A stretch of DNA of 35,090 nucleotides, taken from NCBI GenBank assembly GCA_030428385.1, contig JAUIDY010000063.1:1-35090 (forward strand). Direction: 5' to 3'. The translations under genes were made by a program, and so were the position numbers. Source of the stretch: Rhodothermia bacterium (GTDB lineage Bacteria; Bacteroidota; Rhodothermia; Rhodothermales; JAAAOL01). Every line of letters starts with the position of its first letter. Position 1 is the stretch's first letter. A model generated the notes under the pieces. The model saw only the letters and a program-made list of their open reading frames with translations. It had not been told where the DNA came from and did no database searches. Below are positions 7,852 to 14,360 of the stretch, piece by piece.

Positions 7852-8328
7852 CTACAAACCGGACGACAGCCCCGCTTCGCCATTGGGCGGACCGTCCACA
7901 CAGCAAAGCAGGCATTCGGCATCACATGACGACCCGGACTGCGCCATCGCGGGTGTCGGGGCCAGCGTTGTTTCCACCACAGGAATCATCAGCGTGAGTG
8001 CCCCCACCAGACCGATCTTTTTGACAAAGCGCCGCCGGGCGGCCCGCAGTGCTTCCGGCGAACGCGGGCCAGCTTCCTGCAACAGGTGGGCGCGGCGCAG
8101 GTGCGCGAGACTCATCTGCACGAGATCGGCGTCGGCCTCTCCGTTGAGATTCGCTTGCAGCAAAGCCACCAGATCGTCGGTGCTACGCGTGCCGTCGGCG
8201 TGCTGAAAGATGAGCGCCGCGGTTTTGTTGAGCGTATGCGCGAGGTTACGCGTTTGGTCAAAAACGAGCAGTTCGTCGCCAACGGGCTGCACAAGAAGGT
8301 CGCGGGAACGCGCAAGCGGATGGGCCAT
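7852..8328 (-). CDS. PqqD-family (RRE) protein with internal Tat-like signal and Cys-rich tail
   Basis: The 158-residue product has three parts. Residues 1-85 form a PqqD/RiPP-recognition-element winged-helix domain (DLLVQPVGDELLVFDQTRN, LNKTAALIFQHADGTRSTDD, then a helix with QMSLAHLRRAHLL). A linker then leads to RRRFVKKIGLVGAL (about 98-111), which matches the Tat motif RRxFxK, followed by a hydrophobic stretch and APTPAMA|Q, a plausible signal-peptidase site. The last 29 residues are a small Cys-rich tail with Cys135, 139, 142 and 143 (CDAECLLCCVDG). PqqD domains bind leader peptides for radical SAM and other RiPP-modifying enzymes; here the domain appears fused to its own exported peptide. 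No maturase is present in the window. Start ATG 8328 puts the domain at the N-terminus; ATG 8379 adds 17 poorly conserved residues. The domain call is solid; the precursor role is inference. Confidence 0.8.
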   Translation of the reverse strand: MAHPLARSRDLLVQPVGDELLVFDQTRNLAHTLNKTAALIFQHADGTRSTDDLVALLQANLNGEADADLVQMSLAHLRRAHLLQEAGPRSPEALRAARRRFVKKIGLVGALTLMIPVVETTLAPTPAMAQSGSSCDAECLLCCVDGPPNGEAGLSSGL

Positions 8329-8488
8329 GATGAAGCGGTGGATTCGTGAAGACCGGTGGATGATTAAGTGTCTGCACAAATACCGATGGCGCGTGCTGGC
8401 GTGCGTAGATCGTTCGTTCTAATTCGCCTGCACCTAGCTTCCGCTTTTCCTGCCTCTTGGGGGCACCAGGCGTTGCTATATGCGCATA

Positions 8489-8583
8489 TCATCCTGAGCG
8501 TAGGTTCAAGAATCTCCGACGTTTTCGTTTCGCAAGGCCTTGTTGTGGGAGATCCTTCGGCGCACTTCGCTTGCTCAAGATGA
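8489..8583. repeat. Imperfect inverted-repeat element of the TCATCCTGAGC type
   Basis: The outer arms are TCATCCTGAGC (8489-8499) and GCTCAAGATGA (8573-8583), with one mismatch. Inner arms GAATCTCC (about 8510-8517) and GGAGATCC (about 8548-8555) also pair with one mismatch. The form matches a class of short dispersed intergenic elements seen in many bacterial genomes. It lies between the PqqD-like gene start and the Gp157 gene end. Confidence 0.5.
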
Positions 8584-8596
8584 CACCGGCTGCCCA

Positions 8597-9118
8597 TTAG
8601 CTGATGCGTATGTACGCGCTGCGTTCTCCGAGTTCAGCGAAGTCGAGCGTTTCGCCGTGCTCCAGCGCCTCGCGGATGGCGTTGAGATCGGCAGAGATGC
8701 GGACGCGCTGGAAGGCTTCGGGCAACGATTCAGGGTCGTCGGTTTTGAGTACAACGGGCGCTTTGCCGCCGCTGCGCTGCATCGTGAGGCGGTAACGGCG
8801 CGTCTCGACGGTTTTCATGCCGTGCTGCTCGAAGAAGCCAAGCAGGCGTCCTTTGAGGTAGGCGGCGTGTTCGGCGTCGCGGCGTGCACGATCGGCGAGG
8901 CGTTTGGCTTCGTCCTTGCGCACCTGCGCCCGCGTCTCCAGCTCCTGAATCAGCGCCGCGTAGTTGTCCAGCTTGTCGTCGCGTTCCTGCCCCAGCGCCG
9001 CGAACCACGCGTCGATGGCCTGCTCCACCTCCGGCGAAGACACGTCGCCGCCGAGGGTTTCCATATGTTCGTAGAGACCCAGCAGGTCTTGCGAGATTTC
9101 GTAGAGGGTGCGGGACAT
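8597..9118 (-). CDS. Siphovirus Gp157-family protein
   Basis: The 173-residue protein has the layout of phage Gp157 (PF05565). An N-terminal helix SRTLYEISQDLLGLYEHM is followed by AWFAALGQERDDKLDNYAAL, then a long charged coiled coil (RKDEAKRLADRARRDAEHAA) leading into YLKGRLLGFFEQHGMKTVET. The beta-rich C-terminal part (YRLTMQRSGGKAPVVL, LPEAFQRVRI, DLNAIREALEHGETL) matches the family end. Gp157 was named in Streptococcus phage Sfi work and is linked there with phage resistance, but its mechanism is not established. No other phage genes are nearby, so this is either a prophage relic or a domesticated gene. It is transcribed away from the EVE-McrB gene. Start ATG 9118 gives the expected MSRTLYEI N-terminus. 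Confidence 0.8.
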   Translation of the reverse strand: MSRTLYEISQDLLGLYEHMETLGGDVSSPEVEQAIDAWFAALGQERDDKLDNYAALIQELETRAQVRKDEAKRLADRARRDAEHAAYLKGRLLGFFEQHGMKTVETRRYRLTMQRSGGKAPVVLKTDDPESLPEAFQRVRISADLNAIREALEHGETLDFAELGERSAYIRIS

Positions 9119-9181
9119 GTCGCTTTTGGTGTGTCGATTTTGGATTTTTGGGTGTTTCTGGCGGGGGTGCCGAGAGCCAGG

Positions 9182-9239
9182 GCAAAGCTACGGGCTGAAA
9201 CGTGACACGAGCAAAGCTACGGGCTGAAACGTGAAACGT
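9182..9239. repeat. Two tandem copies of a 29-bp direct repeat
   Basis: Units 9182-9210 and 9211-9239 share their first 24 bases exactly (GCAAAGCTACGGGCTGAAAC followed by GTGA) and most of the remainder. There are only two copies with no spacer, so this is not a CRISPR. It lies in the spacer between the Gp157 and EVE-McrB genes. Confidence 0.7.
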
Positions 9240-9359
9240 AAAACGTGAGGGTGCCGAACCTTGTCGTTTGAGACCAACTTCATGCTCCTGCCATAGAAAA
9301 ACGTTCTCGCTCATTCGGGCTTGATCGTCGGAGAATAAGTTCACGTTTTACGTTTCACG
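9230..9359. repeat. Perfect 19-bp inverted repeat flanking 92 bp upstream of EVE-McrB
   Basis: CGTGAAACGTAAAACGTGA at 9230-9248 recurs as its exact reverse complement at 9341-9359. The left arm overlaps the second 29-bp direct repeat. The right arm ends about 40 bp before the EVE-McrB start. The arms consist of AAACGTGA-like words, which also occur as simple intergenic repeats in some genomes. Possible roles are an operator, a transcript hairpin or a repeat-element end. Confidence 0.6.
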
Positions 9360-9400
9360 CATCACACCTCTCTTTCTAACCATCACCAACCAGAAATCGA

Positions 9401-11080
9401 ATGGCAGCGTGGCTGTGGGCGGTTCCGGCCGAGCATTACTCGACGTATGTAAAGACGGGCACCTTCGCGATCCGCAAGGTGGGGCGCGGCGCGCTGGCGT
9501 CGGTCTGCCCGGGCGATGTGCTGTTTGCGTACCTCTCCGGCTCCAAGGTCATCGCAGGCATGTTCGAGGCAGTGGGCACGGCATTCGAGGACGCGACGCC
9601 CTTGGTGGCAGGCGGGCACTATCCGCACCGGCTGCGCGTGCGTCCCATCATTCCCCTCACCCGTGAGGCCTGGGTGCCGTACGACGCCTTCCACGACAGC
9701 CTCGCCGTGGTGCGCGGCTATCCCGACTTTGGGGCCGTCGTGCGCCAGGTCCTCCACCCGCTCCCCACTGTCGATGCCAAGGTGCTGGAGTTTCTTGTCC
9801 GCGCCCGCGAAGCCGCCAGCCTCGACAAGGTGCTGGAAGCGTACGACGCCTACCTCACGGCCAAAGAATCCGGCGACGAAGCCTTACAGGTTGCCGAACC
9901 TGCTGCTGCGTACGACCTCTCCGCCTTCAACCGCGCCGAGGCGATGGAGCAGTTGCTGGCCTATATCGACGGGCAGGGGTTTGTGTATGAGCCGTGGGAA
10001 GTGGCGGCGTACGTCACCGCGCTGCGAACGAAACCGTTTGTGATCCTTGCGGGCGTCACGGGTACGGGCAAGTCGCAGTTGCCGAAGCTGGTAGAGGCAG
10101 GCACAGGCGGACGAAGCCGACTGGTGCCGGTGCGCCCCACCTGGGCCGACAGCGCCGACGTGCTGGGTTATCAGGACCTCGCGGGGCATTTCCGCCCCGG
10201 CGCCGTGCTGCGGGCCGCCCGCGATGCCCAGCAGCGCCCCGACCGCCACCTCACCTGCATCGTCGACGAGATGAACGTGGCGCGGGTGGAGCATTACTTC
10301 GCCGAGGTACTGAGCCGCATGGAAGACCGCCAGCGCGCCGCCGAGGGCGGCTACGAAAGCACCCCGCTCCTCGACCTTGATCTGCCCTCGCCCGACGCGG
10401 CATGGCAAACCGTGGCGCTGGCGCCCAACCTCGCGCTTGTGGGGACGGTGAATATGGACGAAAGCGCCCACGGCTTCAGCCGCAAGGTGCTGGATCGTGC
10501 GTTTACGCTGGAGTTAAACGCCATCGACCTTGGTGCGTGGCAGGACGAGCAGAAGAACGTATCGCCCGGTCGCTGGCCGGTGCAGGCGTGGTTTCCCCGC
10601 GCATCGGCGTTGGCGGAGTCGCTTGTGCTCTCGAAAAAAGAACGGTCGCTCGTCAGCCGCGCCATCGACGAACTGGTGGCGGCCAACGCGTTGCTCGCCC
10701 CCGCGCAGGCGCAGGTCGCCTATCGCACCCGCGACGAAGTGGTGCTGTTTCTGCTCCACGCCGCCGAGACACCCGACGCCTTCCGCACCCGCACCGGAGA
10801 CGCCGTGGACCCGCTGGACCTCGCGATGCACATGAAGGTGCTGCCGCGCCTCGCCGGAGGCAGCCAAGCGCTCCGCCATGCCTTACGCGGCCTCCTTGGC
10901 TGGGCGATGACGGGCACCGCGTTTCAGGACGACGCCGATGTACGCACAGTCCTCAACACCTGGGAAACCGCCGGACGCCCCCACACCGTGCCCGACGCCC
11001 GCTTCCCACGTACCACCGCCCGCCTGTGCCTCATGTGGGAACGACTGCTAACGGAGGGATTTACGTCGTTTTGGGTGTAG
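9401..11080 (+). CDS. EVE-domain/McrB-type AAA+ protein (type IV restriction-like), without McrC
   Basis: The 559-residue protein has an N-terminal EVE domain (residues 1 to about 118; WLWAVPAEHYSTYV and FAIRKVGRGALASVCPGDVL), a PUA/YTH-like fold that reads modified bases. A helical linker follows, then a McrB-family AAA+ motor with Walker A GVTGTGKS (218-225), Walker B CIVDEMN (286-292, Asp289-Glu290), and the McrB-type signature VGTVNMDES (Asn351, Asp353) with LDRA at 364-367. In McrBC systems the motor drives DNA cleavage by a McrC nuclease. The downstream gene is on the opposite strand and is an ABC transporter, so no McrC is adjacent. EVE-McrB fusions are known in type IV restriction and in CoCoNuT-like systems; here the gene stands alone with a repeat-rich upstream spacer. 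Domain calls are strong; a defence role is inference. Confidence 0.88.
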   Translation: MAAWLWAVPAEHYSTYVKTGTFAIRKVGRGALASVCPGDVLFAYLSGSKVIAGMFEAVGTAFEDATPLVAGGHYPHRLRVRPIIPLTREAWVPYDAFHDSLAVVRGYPDFGAVVRQVLHPLPTVDAKVLEFLVRAREAASLDKVLEAYDAYLTAKESGDEALQVAEPAAAYDLSAFNRAEAMEQLLAYIDGQGFVYEPWEVAAYVTALRTKPFVILAGVTGTGKSQLPKLVEAGTGGRSRLVPVRPTWADSADVLGYQDLAGHFRPGAVLRAARDAQQRPDRHLTCIVDEMNVARVEHYFAEVLSRMEDRQRAAEGGYESTPLLDLDLPSPDAAWQTVALAPNLALVGTVNMDESAHGFSRKVLDRAFTLELNAIDLGAWQDEQKNVSPGRWPVQAWFPRASALAESLVLSKKERSLVSRAIDELVAANALLAPAQAQVAYRTRDEVVLFLLHAAETPDAFRTRTGDAVDPLDLAMHMKVLPRLAGGSQALRHALRGLLGWAMTGTAFQDDADVRTVLNTWETAGRPHTVPDARFPRTTARLCLMWERLLTEGFTSFWV

Positions 11081-11159
11081 TCGCAGGTCTGTCAGGTCAA
11101 TAGGTCGCACATCGCTGCCTTTTCATCGTTGTCAGCCTCCCCCCTGTCTGTCATCCGCA

Positions 11160-11211
11160 CACCGTTACGAGTGCCACCCTCTTCCCTAAAACCCCTTCCC
11201 ACTTCCCTCAA
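11160..11211. repeat. Pyrimidine-rich dispersed repeat, copy 1
   Basis: CACCGTTACG at 11160-11169 is followed by CCTCTTCCCTAAAACCCC and CCTTCCCAC words up to about 11211. The same order of words recurs at 28528-28595, so this looks like a dispersed intergenic repeat. It lies between the convergent EVE-McrB and ABC transporter genes and may also act in 3'-end formation. Confidence 0.45.
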
Positions 11212-13016
11212 TTCAGTGCTGCGATCTCCGCTTCCAGCAGTTGCTTGTGGTAAAGCTGGGCGTAGAGCCCACCGGTGAGAACCAGTTCATCGTGGGTGCC
11301 GCGCTCGGTGATGCGACCGTCGTCGAGGACAAGGATGAGGTCGGCGTCTTGCACAGCGGAGATGCGGTGGCTGACAATGACGACGGTGCGTTTGCCGTAT
11401 TGCTTGCGCAGGTGCCCGAGAATGTTGGCCTCGGTGTTGGTATCTACGGCCGAGAGCGCATCGTCGAGAATGAGAATCGATGGGCGGCGGATGAGGGCGC
11501 GGGCGATGCTGGAGCGTTGCTTCTGCCCGCCGGACAGCGTGATGCCGCGCTCGCCCACGAACGTCTCGAAACCCTCGGGGAAGTCCTGGATGTTGTCCAG
11601 CAGTTCGGCTTCGGCGGCGGCGGCTTCCACCTGCGACTCATCCGCGTCGAGTTGCCCAAAGGCAATGTTGTTTGCCACCGTGTCGCTGAACAGAAACACG
11701 TCCTGCGGCACAAAGCCGATGTTGCTGCGCAGCGTCAGGAGCGGGATGGTCCGCACGTCGTGCCCGTCGATGCGGACGGTGCCGCTGTCAGGTTCGAGCA
11801 TCCGCGCCATCATCTCCACGAGCGTGCTCTTGCCGGAGCCGGTGCGCCCGATGACCGCCAGCGTCTTGCCCGCCTCGATGTCGAAGCTGACCTGTTGCAG
11901 CACCGGCACGCCCTTTTCTTCGTACTGAAACGACACGTCCTCGAACGTAATCCGCCCGGCAAGCTGCTGGATGGCCTCGTCCGTGCGCGCGCCGTCGGCG
12001 ATGGCGGGTTGGGTATCGAGGATGCCGCCGAGGCGCACCATCGACGCGGAGGCCCGCTGCACCATGTTAATCACAAAACCCAGCGAAGCGACGGGCCACG
12101 TCATCAGCGTCACGTAAATCAAATACTCGGCGATGTTGCCAATCGTGATCGCTCCTTCCATCGCGAGGCGGCCGCCGACCCACACCACAATCACCTGCGC
12201 CATCCCGATGAGCACCAGAAACACGGGCCGCCACGCCGCATCCACGCGGGCGAGATCCAGCATCCGCGCGCGGTAGTCTGAGCTTTCGCTCGCAAACGCC
12301 TGCGCCTCCGCGTCTTCGCGGGTATAGGCTTTGAGCACGCGGATGCCCGAGAGCGCCTCCTGCACCCGGCTCGTCAGCTTCGAGTATTGCTTCTGGATGG
12401 CGTCGCTGCGTTTGAACTGGATCTTCGCCACAAAAAACACCGCAATGGTGAGCAGCGGCATCGGAATCAGCGCATACATCGTGAGGCGCGGCGAGATGAT
12501 GAGCATCACCGTGATGGCCGTGATCATGATGACCAGCCCTCGCGTGAGGTACATGATGGCGGGGCCGATGTAGCGGCGCACCTGCTCGATGTCGCTCGTG
12601 GCGCGGGTCATCACGTCGCCCGTCGAATAGTCCTGGTAGAAGCGCGGCGAGAGCGTTTGCAGGTGGGCGTAGAGCGTGTTGCGCAGGTCGTATTCGATGT
12701 GCCGCGAGGCGACCACCACCGTCTGCCGCATCAGGAACGAGAACCAGCCACTCAGCAGGCTCAGCCCGATGATGAGGAGTGCAAAGACGATAAGCGTCCA
12801 GAAAAACTGGGCATAGAGGTAGCCACCCAGCACCGTACCCTCGAAGCCGTCGTAGAGGCTGACGAACCGCGGGATGCTGTCCACGGCTTGCCGCACCAGG
12901 ATGGGCACCGCGATGGTGAACAGCGCCGAGATGATGGTAAAGAGCAACCCCGGCACAAACAGGCGCTTGTACGTCCAGAAGAAATGATTCAGCCGAGCAA
13001 GGGCACGCATCCGCAA
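11208..13016 (-). CDS. ABC exporter half-transporter (MdlA/BmrC-like, TMD fused to NBD)
   Basis: The 602-residue protein has six transmembrane helices in residues about 18-320 and a nucleotide-binding domain at 355-595. NBD motifs are Walker A GRTGSGKS (390-397), Q-loop VPQD (Gln438), signature LSGGQ (494-498), Walker B ILILDD (514-519) and switch His550. The residue after the Walker B Asp518 is Asp519, not the usual catalytic Glu, within LILDDALSAVD. That is the pattern of the degenerate-site subunit of heterodimeric exporters such as MdlA/MdlB, BmrC/BmrD and TM287/288. A partner half-transporter is therefore expected, but none is in the window. Substrate unknown; likely lipid or drug export across the inner membrane. 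It is downstream of the Nudix gene on the same strand (84 bp gap). Confidence 0.92.
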   Translation of the reverse strand: MRMRALARLNHFFWTYKRLFVPGLLFTIISALFTIAVPILVRQAVDSIPRFVSLYDGFEGTVLGGYLYAQFFWTLIVFALLIIGLSLLSGWFSFLMRQTVVVASRHIEYDLRNTLYAHLQTLSPRFYQDYSTGDVMTRATSDIEQVRRYIGPAIMYLTRGLVIMITAITVMLIISPRLTMYALIPMPLLTIAVFFVAKIQFKRSDAIQKQYSKLTSRVQEALSGIRVLKAYTREDAEAQAFASESSDYRARMLDLARVDAAWRPVFLVLIGMAQVIVVWVGGRLAMEGAITIGNIAEYLIYVTLMTWPVASLGFVINMVQRASASMVRLGGILDTQPAIADGARTDEAIQQLAGRITFEDVSFQYEEKGVPVLQQVSFDIEAGKTLAVIGRTGSGKSTLVEMMARMLEPDSGTVRIDGHDVRTIPLLTLRSNIGFVPQDVFLFSDTVANNIAFGQLDADESQVEAAAAEAELLDNIQDFPEGFETFVGERGITLSGGQKQRSSIARALIRRPSILILDDALSAVDTNTEANILGHLRKQYGKRTVVIVSHRISAVQDADLILVLDDGRITERGTHDELVLTGGLYAQLYHKQLLEAEIAALN

Positions 13017-13099
13017 AGCACGTTGGCGAGAGACAACACAGCGAGGAAGCTAAACGCGAGGCCCACTGAGCAGATCCGGCAAGAGGAGATTTTCGCTGG

Positions 13100-13579
13100 T
13101 TAAAACGCCACGTCAAGTTCGGGCGCAATGCCCTCTTCCAGTAGCCGTGCCGTGAGCCGCAGCAAGCGCTGTTGCTCGGGCCAGCGGAGGCGCAAAACGG
13201 CCTCTTCGGCGGGCAACCACGCGAAGGCGTCGTGCTCGTCGTCCAGCACGGGGTCGGCGGCGAGTTCAGCCGCGAAGGCTGGGATCAGGTTGATGCGGTC
13301 GTGCTGCCACTCGTAAAACGTGTTAACGGACGGCAGCGCCCACAGCCGCGTGGGGGCCTGCCCCGTTTCTTCGTGTAGTTCGCGCAGCGCCGTTTGCCAA
13401 GCCGTCTCGCCCGGTTCGATTTTGCCGCCCACCATCCGCCAGGCTCCGGCATAGGGCACGTGCGGGGCACGCCGCAGCAGCAAAAACAACAACGCCCCGT
13501 CCACATAGCGATACGGGTACACATCAACAACACGGACGGCAGCTTCGGGCATAGGGTGCAGGGTTTGGATGAGCAACAT
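13100..13579 (-). CDS. Nudix hydrolase
   Basis: This protein of about 159 residues hydrolyses a nucleoside-diphosphate-linked substrate. The Nudix box is complete: it runs from GGKIEPGETAWQ to RELHEETGQ and satisfies G-x5-E-x7-REUxEExGU, with Glu84, Glu87 and Glu88 in the metal site (numbered from an upstream ATG at 13630). The N-terminal strands AAVRVVDVYPYRY and ALLFLLLRRAP and the segment PYAGAWRMVGG match dNTP/NTP pyrophosphatase-type Nudix proteins. DDEHDAFAWLPAEEA is the typical C-terminal loop. The substrate cannot be read from sequence. ATG 13579 was chosen; ATG 13552 (MPEAAVRVV) is equally plausible, while ATG 13630 would run almost into the upstream gene. Confidence 0.88.
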   Translation of the reverse strand: MLLIQTLHPMPEAAVRVVDVYPYRYVDGALLFLLLRRAPHVPYAGAWRMVGGKIEPGETAWQTALRELHEETGQAPTRLWALPSVNTFYEWQHDRINLIPAFAAELAADPVLDDEHDAFAWLPAEEAVLRLRWPEQQRLLRLTARLLEEGIAPELDVAF

Positions 13580-13648
13580 ACGCCATGCACCAAAAAGGGG
13601 CGAACGCGTGATGCATCCGCCCCTGCCCATTGAGGAAAAATATGTGGT

Positions 13649-14071
13649 TCAGGCCGCCACTTCTTCGGTGGGAATAAGACCCATCTGCTGCAGCATGCCG
13701 AGGTTGTCTGATTCCTGCCATTCTTCGGCGATCTTGCCCTCTTTGAGGCGACAGATGTTGATCCCCGACGTGGTGCACCGATTGCCAGTGGGAGGCGCAC
13801 CGAAGAAGCTGCCACTATGAATGGCCGAGACCGTCCAGCGAATCACCATCAGATCCCCTTGCACCACCACATGCGTCACCTCAGAGGTAATGTCGGAGAG
13901 GTTGGCGTGCATATCGAGGACCGACTGGCGGAGCCCGGCGCGGTCGGGGGTATAGCCCAGGGTGGGCGTATGGACGACGTAGTCTTCCGTGAACAGTTCG
14001 TCGATGAGGTCAATCTGGCCCTTGCCGTAAAGGTCAACCGAGAGGCGCTGGGCGATCGTTTTGGCGTCCAT
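13649..14071 (-). CDS. SnoaL-like / ester cyclase family protein (NTF2-like fold)
   Basis: The 140-residue protein matches the SnoaL-like polyketide cyclase/ester cyclase family. It shows an N-terminal helix with LIDELFTEDYVVHTPTLG, the RAGLRQSVLDMHANLSDI helix, strands LMVIRWTVSAIHSGSFF, and the family ending KIAEEWQESDNLGMLQQMG followed by LIP. Many members are of unknown function outside polyketide pathways, and nothing nearby suggests polyketide synthesis. It is the first of three minus-strand genes (with the Nudix and ABC genes), though gaps of 70-85 bp make an operon only possible. Confidence 0.88.
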   Translation of the reverse strand: MDAKTIAQRLSVDLYGKGQIDLIDELFTEDYVVHTPTLGYTPDRAGLRQSVLDMHANLSDITSEVTHVVVQGDLMVIRWTVSAIHSGSFFGAPPTGNRCTTSGINICRLKEGKIAEEWQESDNLGMLQQMGLIPTEEVAA

Positions 14072-14278
14072 GATAAAGTCGGGGTTTTTAGAATTGAGAT
14101 TGGAGGTATGGCTTGTTGGTCAAGCGCTCACCCTTATCACAGCACCCGCGGCCCGATTGGCTCATCATGGCGTGATTTTTTTCAGTTTTCAGTTATAAAA
14201 GAAAGCATCGGTTGTTGGGCGAGTTGTCAGGAATGAGAGAAGGCCTGTTTTCGGGCATGCAACTTCACTATCATTCTG

Positions 14279-14308
14279 TTGTCAGATGATTAACAACCTG
14301 CTTATCTT
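14279..14308 (+). promoter_or_regulatory. Promoter-like boxes upstream of the LRR gene
   Basis: TTG at 14279-14281 and TATCTTGG from 14303 are separated by 21 bp, close to the Bacteroidota consensus TTG-N19-21-TAnnTTTG. They sit about 50 bp before ATG 14361 and overlap an in-frame upstream ATG at 14286. This is one reason to place the true start at 14361. Confidence 0.35.
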
Positions 14309-14360
14309 GGCGTCCCTTGCTCAGGGCATCTGTTCCTCCATCCGTTTTCCCCCGTTGTTG

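Noticed and set aside
9182-9239. Two 29-bp repeats as a minimal CRISPR
   Set aside because: The copies are directly adjacent with no spacer, and no cas genes are present.
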